A DNA stretch of 64,000 bases from Gammaproteobacteria bacterium (GTDB lineage: Bacteria; Pseudomonadota; Gammaproteobacteria; Steroidobacterales; Rariloculaceae). Made by a program: the position numbers and the translations under genes. The DNA lies in contig PKRJ01000001.1 in assembly GCA_017577365.1 (NCBI GenBank), positions 1-64,000 on the forward strand, written 5' to 3'. The notes under the pieces were generated by a model. That model was not told the origin of the DNA and made no database searches. It worked only from the letters and a program-made list of their open reading frames with translations. Below, in pieces: positions 51,759-60,805 of the stretch; position 1 is the stretch's first letter, and the number at the start of each line of letters is the position of its first letter.

Positions 51759-51868
51759 GCACGAAGAGGGGTTGAATGGAGTCTTGCGACCGATCACAAA
51801 TCAAGCACTTACGTTGCACTCCTAGAATTCATAAAGCGGCCGGGCGGATATCCGCAGGAGCGCTGTCC

Positions 51869-51884
51869 GTACAATATCTTGTGA
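51869..51884. promoter_or_regulatory. Second NrdR-like box
   Basis: GTACAATATCTTGTGA agrees with the NrdR consensus at 13 of 16 positions, losing symmetry only at the ends. It is 166 bases from the first box, more than the usual 15-16 bp between paired boxes, so DNA looping or a chance match are both possible. Confidence 0.4.
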
Positions 51885-52085
51885 GCCCGCGTCCCCAGCT
51901 CGTCCCCGGGCTATGCACAGGATTTCCCCGGATTTGCCGGCTCGAATCGCCGCGTGACGAAAGCCGTTCGGCGCGCGCGACGGCGCATCCGCGGTTTCCC
52001 GCACTTATGCGTTTCCGATTTCGGACCTTTACAATGACCGCACGCCGGCGAAAGGCAGCCGACGCCTAGAACCGAAAAAGACACG

Positions 52086-53435
52086 ATGAGCGTCCGACCA
52101 GGCCTCGATTCGGGCCGTCTCGTTCCCGCCCTTCTCATCGCGCTCGCGTGCTTCGCCCCGGTGGCGGTGAACGCGCAGTTGCCGAGCGAGCAGGTGCCGT
52201 CGCTTGCGCCGATGATCGAGCGCGTCTCGCCGGCGGTCGTGAACATTTCGGTCAGCGGGACGATTCAGTTCGAAAGTCCGCTCGCGGACGATCCGATCTT
52301 CCGCCGCTTCCAGCCGGATCTCGGCGCGAGGCCGGTCGAGAGCTCGGGCTCCGGCGTGATCGTCGACGCGCAAGAGGGCTACGTGCTGACGAACCACCAC
52401 GTGGTCGCGAACGCCGATCGGATCCTGGTCACGCTCTTCGACGGGCGCAGCATGGAAGCCCGGGTGATCGGCAGCGACGAGCAGTCCGATATCGCCGTGC
52501 TCGAGATCGACGCCGACGACCTCACGCAGATCGAGTTCGGCGACTCCGACCAGGTGCGCGTCGGCGACTTCGTCGTCGCGATCGGCAATCCGTTCGGGCT
52601 GTCGCACACGGTCACGTCCGGCATCGTCAGCGGGCTCGGCCGCAGCAACATCAGCCCCGATTCCGAGGCGTACGAGAACTTCATTCAGACCGACGCGTCG
52701 ATCAATCCGGGCAACTCGGGCGGCGCGCTCGTCGGTCTGAACGGCGAGCTCCTCGGCATCAACTCGGCGATCCTGTCGCGCAACGGCGGCAACATCGGCA
52801 TCGGCTTCGCGATCCCGGTGAACATGGCGCGCTACGTGATGCGCGAGCTCATCGAAACGGGCCGCGTGACGCGCGGCGCGCTCGGCGTCTGGATCAACAC
52901 GATCACGCCGGAGACCGCCACGGCGCGAGGGCTGAAATCGACGCGCGGCGCAGTGGTGTCCGCGGTCGGCGTAGGCTCCGCCGCGGAGCGTGCCGGGCTG
53001 CGCGTGAACGACGTGATCTTGAGCGTCGACGGCAAGCCCGTCCGCGATGCGGGCTCGCTGCGCGCGGCGATCGGCCTGCGGCGGCCGGGCGAGCGCGTTT
53101 CGCTCGGCATTCTCCGCGACGGCCGGGAGCAGACGATCGAAGCGACGCTCGGCGAGGCGCAAGAAGCCGCGCGCCTCCTGACCGAGACGCCTCGGCCCGC
53201 ATCGTTCTTCGGCGTCGAGCTCGCGCCCGCGGAGGGCGAAGGGCTCGTCGTTGCCAACGTCGAGCCCGGAAGCCTCGCGGAGCGCCGCGGGCTTCGGCCG
53301 GGAGACGTGATCCTGCGCGTGAACCAGCAACCCGTCGCGACGCCGGCCGATGCGAACGCGGCCGTCGAGGACGCCGATACGATCGTCCTCGAGATTCGGC
53401 GCGGCCGACGGAACATGACGATTCTGATGCGCTGA
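52086..53435 (+). CDS. degQ: Periplasmic DegP/DegQ-type serine protease (MucD-like)
   Basis: HtrA-family protease and chaperone of the periplasm. 449 aa with a signal peptide ending about VNAQ (residue 31). Catalytic triad His105 (TNHHVV), Asp135 (SDIAVLE) and Ser211 (GNSGGAL); LA-loop region is short, more like DegQ/MucD than DegP. Two PDZ domains follow (about 255-345 and 365-449). Unlike the DegS-like gene at 11360 it is not membrane-anchored. The symbol is a family label; degP or mucD would be defensible. Confidence 0.92.
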   Translation: MSVRPGLDSGRLVPALLIALACFAPVAVNAQLPSEQVPSLAPMIERVSPAVVNISVSGTIQFESPLADDPIFRRFQPDLGARPVESSGSGVIVDAQEGYVLTNHHVVANADRILVTLFDGRSMEARVIGSDEQSDIAVLEIDADDLTQIEFGDSDQVRVGDFVVAIGNPFGLSHTVTSGIVSGLGRSNISPDSEAYENFIQTDASINPGNSGGALVGLNGELLGINSAILSRNGGNIGIGFAIPVNMARYVMRELIETGRVTRGALGVWINTITPETATARGLKSTRGAVVSAVGVGSAAERAGLRVNDVILSVDGKPVRDAGSLRAAIGLRRPGERVSLGILRDGREQTIEATLGEAQEAARLLTETPRPASFFGVELAPAEGEGLVVANVEPGSLAERRGLRPGDVILRVNQQPVATPADANAAVEDADTIVLEIRRGRRNMTILMR

Positions 53436-53477
53436 CGCGGTTCCGCGCTTTCTTCCTTCGCAAAGGGTTCTGTCTCG

Positions 53478-54416
53478 ATGGTGGTCAAGCCTCGATCTCG
53501 AAGCGTTTGTGTGCTCGGCGGCACCGGGTTCGTCGGCCGCACGCTGGTCAACGAGCTGGTGCGGGCCCGTTATCGCGTCGTCATTCCCACGCGTCGACGG
53601 CAACGCCACCGGGATTTGCTGGTCTTCCCGGGCGTCGAGCTGATCGACATGGACGTGCACGACGAGCGCGCGCTAACCGCCGTGCTTCGCGGCGCGGACG
53701 CCGCGATCAATCTGATCGGTATCTTGAACGAGCGCGGCAGAGACGGCAGCGGCTTCAAGAAGGTCCACGTCGAGCTCGTCGCGAAGCTGCTCTCCGCGTG
53801 CGACGCGGCGGGCGTGACTCGCCTGCTCCACATGAGCGCGCTCAAAGCGGAAGCCGCGCGAGCCCCGAGCCACTATCTACGGACGAAGGGCCAGGCGGAG
53901 CAGCTCATCCGCAGCCACCCACGCATTCGCTTCACGATCTTCAAGCCGTCGGTGATCTTCGGCCCGCGCGACTCGTTCACGAATCGTTTCGCGCGGCTCT
54001 TGAAGCTCACGCCGGTGCTGCCGCTCGCGTGCGCGGATTCGCGGATGTCGCCGGTCTATGTCGATGACGTCGCGCGCGCGTTCGCGATCGCGCTCGAGGA
54101 CAGCCATACCATCGGCCGCACGTACGAGCTCTGCGGGCCGGATATCTACACGCTCGACGAGGTCGTGCACTTCGTTCGAGATCAGCTCGGCCTGAAGCGC
54201 GCGATCGTGCCGTTGCCGAAAGGCCTCGGGCGAATGCAGGCGTGGGTCGGCGAGTTCCTGCCCGGCAAGCCGTTCTCGCTCGACAATTTCGCTTCGCTCG
54301 GCGTCGCTGGGATCTGCGGGGAGAACGGCTTCGCCGCGCTCGGCATCGAGCCGAGGCCGATGAGCGCGATCGTGCCGAGCTATCTCGCGCGACGCCGGCC
54401 GCGGCCGCGCGTATGA
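53478..54416 (+). CDS. NAD(P)-binding epimerase-like protein (NDUFA9-type SDR)
   Basis: 312-aa extended/atypical short-chain dehydrogenase. Rossmann motif VLGGTGFVGRTLV near residue 12; NLIGIL and the region around HYLRTKGQAEQLIR (Y-x3-K) fit the atypical SDR5-like group related to mitochondrial complex I subunit NDUFA9. FKPSVIFGPRDSF is a further family block. It follows the protease gene after 42 bases. Substrate unknown; quinone-binding proteins of this kind have been linked to ubiquinone or complex I. Confidence 0.83.
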   Translation: MVVKPRSRSVCVLGGTGFVGRTLVNELVRARYRVVIPTRRRQRHRDLLVFPGVELIDMDVHDERALTAVLRGADAAINLIGILNERGRDGSGFKKVHVELVAKLLSACDAAGVTRLLHMSALKAEAARAPSHYLRTKGQAEQLIRSHPRIRFTIFKPSVIFGPRDSFTNRFARLLKLTPVLPLACADSRMSPVYVDDVARAFAIALEDSHTIGRTYELCGPDIYTLDEVVHFVRDQLGLKRAIVPLPKGLGRMQAWVGEFLPGKPFSLDNFASLGVAGICGENGFAALGIEPRPMSAIVPSYLARRRPRPRV

Positions 54417-54426
54417 GGAAAAGTGT

Positions 54427-55497
54427 CTACGTGGTGTCCGCGACGCGCCGTTCCCCGAGCTCGTTCTGCCACGACTCGAGGACGAGCTGCCGGCTGATAT
54501 CGGACATTTCGGCAAGCTCGGTCATCTCCGCGTAGAACGCCCGAGGCCCCAGTTCCTCGAGCCGCGCCTTCAAGGTCGGCAGCCAGCGCCGATACGTCGC
54601 GATCGACGCGAGCGCCGCGTTGTTCAACGGCTGCTCGAACCAGCGATCGTAGTCGGTCGCGCCGCCCCATGCCGCTTTCAAGGCGGCGTATTCCTCGCGC
54701 ATCTGCTCGTACGCGCGTGCCTTGAGGGCCCGCATCTCCTCGGGCGGCAGGTCTTCCGCGAAGATGGCGCGCAGCCGGTCCTGCTGCCGCGACACGAGCG
54801 CAGAGAACTCGAGCCGATAACGGATCTTCCGGCGATAGCGCTCGAGCGCCTCGGCGTCGGCGTGACGCGCGAGCCAACGCTCCGTGCCGTACTCCTCGAC
54901 GGCCGTCGCGAACGCCTCGCTGAGCGCGCTGTCGTCCTTGATGTAGACGACCTGATGCGCGAGCTCGTGGAACAGAATCGAGGCGACGTACTGCTCGCCT
55001 CCCGCGAGCATCGTCGAGAGCACGGGGTCGGCGAAGTAACCGAGCGTCGAGTACGCCGCCGCGCCGGCGAGATACGTATCGAGCCCCTTGCGCTCGAGCG
55101 ACGCACGAAACCGTTCGGCGGTTTCGAGCTTGAAGAAGCCGCGATACGCGACGCAGCCGGTGAACGGATAGCACCAGCGCTTCGGATTGACCGAGAACTC
55201 CTCCGTCGCGATCACGTTCCAGACGACATACGGACGGCCGAGCTCGACGTACGTGGTGTAGCTCTTGCTGGACGGAAGGTAGAGCTCCTCGACGGCGAAA
55301 CGGCGAATCTCCGGAACCCGGCCGAGCGTCACCTTGACCTGCTCGTCCTGGTTCGGATCGGCGAGCACGCGCTCGATCGGCGTGCGTTTACGTATCAGCT
55401 CGAGCTGACCTGCCGCCGCCTGCCAATAGAAAGGCACTGCGCAGCTCTGCGTGATCGCGCAGGCCAAGAACAGCGCGGCGAGTTTCAGCATTCGCAT
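54427..55497 (-). CDS. Predicted zinc aminopeptidase lipoprotein (COG4324 type)
   Basis: 356 aa from the ATG at 55497. Signal peptide with lipobox TQSC, followed by AVPFYWQAAAGQLELIRKR, the usual N-terminus of this family. The zinc site HELAHQ is at about residue 175, with a downstream Glu in EAFATAVEEYG as the third ligand. C-terminal half is helical and charged. Activity is a prediction from the gluzincin-like motif. Divergent from cca, 46 bases away. Confidence 0.85.
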   Translation of the reverse strand: MRMLKLAALFLACAITQSCAVPFYWQAAAGQLELIRKRTPIERVLADPNQDEQVKVTLGRVPEIRRFAVEELYLPSSKSYTTYVELGRPYVVWNVIATEEFSVNPKRWCYPFTGCVAYRGFFKLETAERFRASLERKGLDTYLAGAAAYSTLGYFADPVLSTMLAGGEQYVASILFHELAHQVVYIKDDSALSEAFATAVEEYGTERWLARHADAEALERYRRKIRYRLEFSALVSRQQDRLRAIFAEDLPPEEMRALKARAYEQMREEYAALKAAWGGATDYDRWFEQPLNNAALASIATYRRWLPTLKARLEELGPRAFYAEMTELAEMSDISRQLVLESWQNELGERRVADTT

Positions 55498-55543
55498 GGC
55501 GCGCAACCTTATCACGTGCGGGGCTGAGTTAAGATCGGACTCG

Positions 55544-56761
55544 ATGGAAATTTACGAAGTGGGCGGCGCGGTTCGTGACGCGCTTCTCGGGCGCCCGATC
55601 CGAGAGCGGGATTGGCTGGTCGTCGGCGCCGAGCCCGCCGAGCTGCTGGCGCTCGGCTTCAAGCCGGTCGGGAAGGACTTTCCGGTGTTCCTGCACCCCG
55701 AGACCGGCGAGGAGTATGCCCTCGCGCGCACCGAGCGCAAAGTCGCGCCGGGCTATACCGGCTTCACGTTCGACACTTCGCCGACGATCACCGTGGAGCA
55801 GGACCTCGCGCGGCGCGATTTCACGATCAATGCGATGGCCCGCGATCGCGAGGGACGATTGATCGATCCGTGGGGCGGCCTCCGCGACCTCGAGGCGCGA
55901 AAGCTCCGGCACGTGTCCGATGCGTTTCGCGAGGACCCCGTTCGCGTGCTCCGCGCCGCACGCTTCGCCGCGGACCTCGCAGAGCTCGGCTTCACGGTCG
56001 CGGACGAGACGCTCGCGCTGATGCGCGAGATGGTCGACGCGGGCGAGGTCGACGCGCTGCGACCCGAGCGCGTATGGAAAGAGACCGCGCGCGCGCTCGC
56101 GACGAGCCGGCCCGACGTGTTCATCTCGGTGCTTCGCGAGTGCGGCGCGCTCGCGAAGGTATTCCCGGAGATCGACGCGCTGTTCGGCGTGCCGCAGCCC
56201 GAGCGCTGGCACCCCGAGATCGACACCGGCGTGCACATCTTGATGGTGCTCCGTATGGCCGCGAAGCTCTCGGACGATCCGGTCGTCCGTTTCGCGGCGC
56301 TGACGCACGATCTCGGCAAGGGCACGACGCCGAAAGAGATGCTGCCGCGGCATATCGGCCACGAGATGCGCTCCGTCGAGCTGCTGCAGCGGATGTCCGA
56401 GCGGCTTCCGGTGCCGCGCGCGTACAAGGAGCTCGCGGAGAGAGTCGCGCGCTATCACGGGCTCGTGCATCGCGCGCGCGAGCTCAAGCCCGCGACGGTG
56501 CTGAAGCTGATCGACGCCGTCGACGGCCTCCGCCGCCCGGACCGGTTCGAGCAGTTCTTGCTCGCGTGCGAGGCCGACGCGCGCGGCCGCAAGGGGTTCG
56601 AAGACCAGCCGTACGAGCCGGGCGAGCGGCTTCGCGCCGCGCTCGCCGCCGCGCGGGCCGTCGACGTCGCCCCGCTCAAAGCGCAGGGGCTCGAAGGCGC
56701 CGCGCTCGGCGAAGCGCTGCGCCGTGCACGCATCGAGGCGATCCGCGCGGTGTGGAGCTGA
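55544..56761 (+). CDS. cca: Multifunctional CCA-adding enzyme / tRNA nucleotidyltransferase
   Basis: Adds or repairs the 3' CCA of tRNA. 405 aa. Nucleotidyltransferase motif VGGAVRDALLGRPIRERDWLVVG with the metal-binding Asp pair; template-like ARRDFTINAMA; HD domain with THDLGKG and ARYHGLVHRA, indicating the proteobacterial multifunctional form with phosphatase/phosphodiesterase activity. The ATG at 55544 fits the family N-terminus MEIYEVGGAV; the longer open frame upstream is not used. Confidence 0.96.
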   Translation: MEIYEVGGAVRDALLGRPIRERDWLVVGAEPAELLALGFKPVGKDFPVFLHPETGEEYALARTERKVAPGYTGFTFDTSPTITVEQDLARRDFTINAMARDREGRLIDPWGGLRDLEARKLRHVSDAFREDPVRVLRAARFAADLAELGFTVADETLALMREMVDAGEVDALRPERVWKETARALATSRPDVFISVLRECGALAKVFPEIDALFGVPQPERWHPEIDTGVHILMVLRMAAKLSDDPVVRFAALTHDLGKGTTPKEMLPRHIGHEMRSVELLQRMSERLPVPRAYKELAERVARYHGLVHRARELKPATVLKLIDAVDGLRRPDRFEQFLLACEADARGRKGFEDQPYEPGERLRAALAAARAVDVAPLKAQGLEGAALGEALRRARIEAIRAVWS

Positions 56762-56777
56762 TCGGCCGGCGGCGGCG

Positions 56778-57938
56778 CTACAGCCGGCTGCGGAAATCCC
56801 GTCCGGGCAGCGCGAGACCGTCGGCCCGCCTCGTCAGCAGCAGGAGCTTGAAGCGCTCGCCCATCTCGCCGGGCAGGATCAGCGTCTTGAGCGCGGCGAG
56901 CCTCGCCGGCGATTCGCGGTCGCGCTCGCCGATCAGCGCGTCGCCGAGCGCCTCGATGAGAAACTGCGCCTGCGTCGTGAAGCCCGCGACCGAAAGCCCG
57001 GCCGCACGACCCGCCTCCGCGCACGCGCTGAAATCGACCCACGCGGTGATGTCCTGCAATCCCGGATAGACGAACGGGTCGCCGTGCGCGCGGTGCCGGT
57101 AATGACACATCAGCGTGCCGCCCGATCGGTCGGGGCGATAGTAATCGCGGCGCGCATAGCCGTAGTCGACGAGCAGCATCGCGCCGCGGAGGAGACACGC
57201 GCCGAGCGTGGCGATCCACGCGGGCAACACGAGCCGAAGCTCCGAGCGATAACCTTCGGGCAACGGCATACCGAGCGACGCCTCGATGCGTCGAACCGCT
57301 CTCGATAGCGTAGGGTCACGGCCGCCCTCGGCCCAGTCGAACCCGTCCTCGCGGACGCGCACGCCGAGCGGCACGACGTCGTCGCCGCGCTTCACGAAAC
57401 GCTCGAACGGCAACGCGTCCGCGACTTCGTTCGCGAGGATCAGGCCTTCGAGCTCGGTATCGAGCAGCCCGTCGAGCCATTCGACCCGGCCGGCGTAGCG
57501 TGCGAGCGTTTCCTGTTGCCGCTGCCGCAGCGTGCCGCTCGTCTCGAGGATCAAATATCGGACGTTCGTGAGCCCGAGCACCTCGAACGCGTCGAGGCAC
57601 TGCGCGGCGAGCGTGCCGTGGCCGGCGCCGAGCTCGAGGATCGTCGGCGACGGTAGTGACTCGAGCCACGGCGCGCACGTCGCGGCGATCGCGCGCGCGA
57701 GCGCATTGGAGAGCTCCGGCGCGGTCACGAAATCGCCGCCGATGCCGATCTTCTCGCCGTCCGCGCTGTAGTAACCGAGCCCGGGCTCGTAGAGCGCGAG
57801 CTGCACATACTGCTCGAAACCGATCCAACCGCCGGCCTCGGCGATCGCGTCGCGAATCCGCGCGGCAAGCGCGCGGCTTCGTGCGAGCGACGCCTCGTCC
57901 GGGCGCGGCAGGGTGTGCTCGATGCTCGTGGGACGCAT
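56778..57938 (-). CDS. SAM-dependent methyltransferase of the MidA/NDUFAF7 family
   Basis: 386 aa. Family blocks: GWIGFEQYVQLALYEPGLGYY, FVTAPELSNALA, ILELGAGHGTLAAQCL (SAM-binding loop), GLILANEVADALPFERF and LLVDYGYARRDYYRP. The mitochondrial homologue dimethylates an arginine in complex I subunit NDUFS2; the bacterial role is not proven. Convergent with cca, 16 bases away, and divergent from the pteridine reductase gene. Confidence 0.9.
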   Translation of the reverse strand: MRPTSIEHTLPRPDEASLARSRALAARIRDAIAEAGGWIGFEQYVQLALYEPGLGYYSADGEKIGIGGDFVTAPELSNALARAIAATCAPWLESLPSPTILELGAGHGTLAAQCLDAFEVLGLTNVRYLILETSGTLRQRQQETLARYAGRVEWLDGLLDTELEGLILANEVADALPFERFVKRGDDVVPLGVRVREDGFDWAEGGRDPTLSRAVRRIEASLGMPLPEGYRSELRLVLPAWIATLGACLLRGAMLLVDYGYARRDYYRPDRSGGTLMCHYRHRAHGDPFVYPGLQDITAWVDFSACAEAGRAAGLSVAGFTTQAQFLIEALGDALIGERDRESPARLAALKTLILPGEMGERFKLLLLTRRADGLALPGRDFRSRL

Positions 57939-58056
57939 GAATTCGTTGCTTTGCGCGGGCGGGACGACTGTTCCGTTCGGTCACCCGAGTCCGCCGGGTG
58001 GCCGGGCTGCGACTCTAGTGTACCCTTACCTGCAACTCGGGCTCGTTGGAATCGCT

Positions 58057-58812
58057 GTGCAAGAACGGCAAGTCTCTCTCGAAGGCCGATGGGCGCTCGT
58101 CACCGGCGCGGGCAAGCGAATCGGCGCGACGATCGCGCGCACGCTGCACGGGGCCGGCGCGAACGTGGCCGTGCATTATTTCCGCTCCGCCGACGACGCC
58201 GAGCGCGTCGCGGCGCAGCTCAACGAAGCGCGCGCGAATTCCGCCTTCACCGTAGGCGGCGATATCCGTAAGGTTCCCGAGACCGAACGCATCGTCGCCG
58301 AGGTGATCGCGCGCACCGGGCGCCTCGATATCCTCGTGAACAACGCGTCGACGTTCTATCCGACGCCGCTCGGGACCGTCACCGAGGAGCAGTGGCACGA
58401 CCTGATCGACAGCAACCTGAAGGCGCCGCTCTTCCTCGCGCAGGCCGCGCTGCCGTATCTCAAGGCGGCGCACGGCTCGATCGTCAACATCGTCGACATC
58501 CACTCGCAACGGCCGCTGAGACACCACGTCGTGTACGGCCCCGCGAAAGCGGGGCTCGCGATGCTGACGCGCTCGCTCGCCAAGGACCTCGCGCCCGAGA
58601 TCCGCGTGAACGGCGTCTCGCCCGGCGCGATTCTCTGGCCCGAGGGCGGGATCCCGGAAAACGTGCAGCAGACGATCCTGAGACAGGTGCCGCTGAAGCG
58701 GACCGGCGCGCCCGAGGACATCGCCTCCGCGGTGCTGTACCTCGTCCGCGACGCGACCTACGTGACCGGCCAGATCCTCGCCGTCGACGGCGGCCGAAGC
58801 ATCGGCTGGTAG
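58057..58812 (+). CDS. Pteridine reductase (FolM/PTR1-like SDR)
   Basis: 251 aa from the GTG at 58057. Short-chain dehydrogenase fold: WALVTGAGKRIGATIA (the GxxxRxG variant typical of pteridine reductases with NADPH), NNASTFYP, and catalytic Tyr-x3-Lys as YGPAKAG. PLKRTGAPEDIASAVLYL and TGQILAVDGG close the domain. Adjacent convergent folK and folB support a role reducing dihydropterin or dihydrofolate. The frame is open to 57913, but that part overlaps the divergent gene. Confidence 0.87.
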   Translation: MQERQVSLEGRWALVTGAGKRIGATIARTLHGAGANVAVHYFRSADDAERVAAQLNEARANSAFTVGGDIRKVPETERIVAEVIARTGRLDILVNNASTFYPTPLGTVTEEQWHDLIDSNLKAPLFLAQAALPYLKAAHGSIVNIVDIHSQRPLRHHVVYGPAKAGLAMLTRSLAKDLAPEIRVNGVSPGAILWPEGGIPENVQQTILRQVPLKRTGAPEDIASAVLYLVRDATYVTGQILAVDGGRSIGW

Positions 58813-58823
58813 CGATCCAGCGC

Positions 58824-59315
58824 TTACGCCGCGCGCTCGAGCGGACCGATCCGCTCGAGCCGGGTCGCTGCCGCACGCCGCTCGGCCCACTCGACGCCGA
58901 TCGGCCGGCCCGTCAGCGGATGGCGCAAGTCGGCGGCGATCTCCGCGAGCGGACCGAGCACGAACGGATAGCGCAGCACGTCGTCGCGCGGCAGCCTGCG
59001 ATCGGCATCGACCATTCCGCCGAAGAGCAACAGATCGAGATCGAGCGTTCGCGACGAGAACCGCTCGCCGCGACGCACTCGGCCGCCCTCGTACTCGATG
59101 TCGTGCAGCTCGCGCTCGACGTCGTCCGGCGAGCCCGTGAACTCGAACGCGAAGACCATGTTCAGGAACGGCGCGCCGCTGAAGCCGAAAGCGGGACTGC
59201 GGTAGACGTCCGAGCACCGAAGCCCGGGGAAACGCTCGGCCAGCGCCGCGGCCGCGAGCTTGAGATGGCGAGCGGGCTCGATATTGCTGCCGGCGCCGAC
59301 ATAGACCTCAACCAT
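58824..59315 (-). CDS. folK: 6-hydroxymethyl-7,8-dihydropterin pyrophosphokinase FolK
   Basis: Transfers pyrophosphate from ATP to hydroxymethyldihydropterin in folate synthesis. 163 aa. Motifs: VYVGAGSNIEPARHL, VYRSPAFGFSGAPFLNMV, GERFSSRTLDLDLLLFGG (metal and ATP site) and RYPFVLGPLAEIA. Overlaps folB by eight bases. Its 3' end contains an 11-bp inverted repeat (58835-58845 with 58850-58860) that could also terminate the convergent pteridine reductase transcript. Confidence 0.95.
   Translation of the reverse strand: MVEVYVGAGSNIEPARHLKLAAAALAERFPGLRCSDVYRSPAFGFSGAPFLNMVFAFEFTGSPDDVERELHDIEYEGGRVRRGERFSSRTLDLDLLLFGGMVDADRRLPRDDVLRYPFVLGPLAEIAADLRHPLTGRPIGVEWAERRAAATRLERIGPLERAA
58835..58860. 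terminator. Inverted repeat at the folM-like/folK convergence
   Basis: GCTCGAGCGGA (58835-58845), loop CCGA, TCCGCTCGAGC (58850-58860): perfect 11-bp stem with a tetraloop, lying inside the last codons of folK and just after the stop of the opposing gene. No T-run follows. Confidence 0.4.
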
Positions 59316-59670
59316 AATCCTCCGTGCGGCGCTCGATGACGACGCCGACCTCCCTCGATCCCTCGACGGCGCCAGGCTTCGCGACCGAGACGCGAAGCCA
59401 TGGAACGCCGAACTCCGTGATGACGATCTTCGCGACCGACTCGGCGAGCGCCTCGACGAGCGCGAAGTGCGTGCTCTCGACGTGCGCGATCACCCGCTTC
59501 GCCACGTCCTTGTAATTCAGCGTGTCCTCGATCGAATCGGACTGTGCCGCGCGGCGAATATCCGTGCCCATCTCGAGATCGATGCTCACGATCTGCCTGA
59601 TGTGCCGCTCCCAATCCCAGATGCCGATCACGGTCTCCACACGCAGATCGCGCACGAAAACGATGTCCAC
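59308..59670 (-). CDS. folB: Dihydroneopterin aldolase FolB
   Basis: Cleaves dihydroneopterin to hydroxymethyldihydropterin, the substrate of FolK encoded next. 120 aa from the GTG at 59670, with GGGAGA seven bases upstream. Motifs: VRDLRVETVIGIWDWERHIRQ, TLNYKDVAKRVI, the catalytic-Glu helix FALVEALAESVA and VSVAKPGAVEGS with the active-site Lys. A longer frame to 59844 overlaps tsaD and is not used. 17 bases after tsaD. Confidence 0.94.
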   Translation of the reverse strand: MDIVFVRDLRVETVIGIWDWERHIRQIVSIDLEMGTDIRRAAQSDSIEDTLNYKDVAKRVIAHVESTHFALVEALAESVAKIVITEFGVPWLRVSVAKPGAVEGSREVGVVIERRTEDYG

Positions 59671-59687
59671 GCCGCTTCTCCCAGTTG

Positions 59688-60782
59688 TCAGTGTTCGCGG
59701 GCAGCCGACCGGCCGACGCGCCGTGCCGCGCTCGGCGTCCGGGCCGTCGATGCGATCTCCGGCGGCTCGAGCTCCTCGAGCGACCAGCGCGGGCGCGCGA
59801 TGATACCGGGCGCGGGCTCGGCGGGAACGGACGCCGCGCGACACGCCCCGGCGTACGCGATCATCGCGCCGTTATCCGTGCAAAGCGCAGGCCGCGGATA
59901 ACGCACCTCGAAGCCGTGCTCGCGGCCCGCGTCGTCGAGCGCGGCGCGAAGCCGCCGATTCGAGCCCACTCCGCCCGCGACGATCAGCCGCTCGCGGCCG
60001 GTCCGCTCGATCGCGAGCCGGCACTTGTCGACCAGGGTGTCGACGACGGCCGCCTGGAAACCGGCGGCGATATCCGCACGCACCTCGTCCGTCAGCCGCC
60101 CCGCGTCGCGCTCCGCTTCGATCGCGAGCCGCACGGCGGTCTTCAAACCGCTGAAGCTCATGTCGAGCCCCTGCCCCTTCAGCGGCCGCGGGAACGCGAA
60201 TCGCTCGGGATCGCCGCGCTCGGCCAGCGCGGCCAGCGCGGGGCCGCCCGGGTAAGGCAGCGCAAGCAGCCTCGCGACCTTGTCGAAGGCCTCGCCGGCC
60301 GCGTCGTCGAGCGATGCGCCGACGATTCGATAGCGCCCGAGGCCGGCAACGTCGACGAGCAGGGAATGCCCCCCGGAAACGAGCAGCGCGACGAACGGAA
60401 ACGCGGGCGGATTCGGCTCGAGCATCGCGGCGAGGAGGTGTCCCTCCATGTGGTGCACAGGGACCGCCGGGATGCCGAGCCCGTAGGCGAGCGACGCCGC
60501 GAACGCGCCGCCGACCATGAGCGCGCCGATCAGCCCGGGCCCCGCCGTGTACGCGACGGCGTCCAGGTCTTTCGGCTCGATGGCAGCTTGCGCCAGGACG
60601 TGCCGGACCATCGGAGCGAGCTTCGCGATATGGTCCCGCGACGCGAGCTCGGGCACGACGCCGCCGAACGGCGCGTGGATCGCCGTCTGGGTCGCGAGCG
60701 CTTCGGCGACGAGGCCGCGCCGCGTGTCGTACAACGCGACGCCCGTCTCGTCGCAGCTCGTTTCGATGCCGAGGACCAGCAT
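59688..60782 (-). CDS. tsaD: tRNA N6-adenosine threonylcarbamoyltransferase TsaD
   Basis: Catalytic subunit for the universal t6A37 tRNA modification. 364 aa. Motifs: LGIETSCDETGVALYD at the N-terminus, VVPELASRDH, YTAGPGLIGAL, metal-binding HHMEGHLLAAM, LVSGGHSLLV and VAGGVGSNRRLR. The C-terminal 35 residues past the fold are basic and low in complexity. First gene of tsaD-folB-folK; divergent from rpsU. Confidence 0.96.
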   Translation of the reverse strand: MLVLGIETSCDETGVALYDTRRGLVAEALATQTAIHAPFGGVVPELASRDHIAKLAPMVRHVLAQAAIEPKDLDAVAYTAGPGLIGALMVGGAFAASLAYGLGIPAVPVHHMEGHLLAAMLEPNPPAFPFVALLVSGGHSLLVDVAGLGRYRIVGASLDDAAGEAFDKVARLLALPYPGGPALAALAERGDPERFAFPRPLKGQGLDMSFSGLKTAVRLAIEAERDAGRLTDEVRADIAAGFQAAVVDTLVDKCRLAIERTGRERLIVAGGVGSNRRLRAALDDAGREHGFEVRYPRPALCTDNGAMIAYAGACRAASVPAEPAPGIIARPRWSLEELEPPEIASTARTPSAARRVGRSAAREH

Positions 60783-60805
60783 GGTGGGTGGCTCCCAGAC
60801 GCCCC

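Larger units (their letters stand above)
51563..52085. other. Divergent intergenic region nrdJa - degQ-like protease
   Basis: 523 bases without a credible gene. It holds the nrdJ promoter and the NrdR boxes. A perfect 12-bp palindrome GCGGATATCCGC lies at 51844-51855. The protease-side promoter was not identified. The stretch 51790-51850 is AT-richer than average. Confidence 0.5.

Noticed and set aside
51563..51760. Cobalamin riboswitch in the nrdJ leader
   Set aside because: A B12-dependent enzyme with a 160-base leader invites it, but I found no B12-box sequence and no matching set of helices on the transcribed strand.
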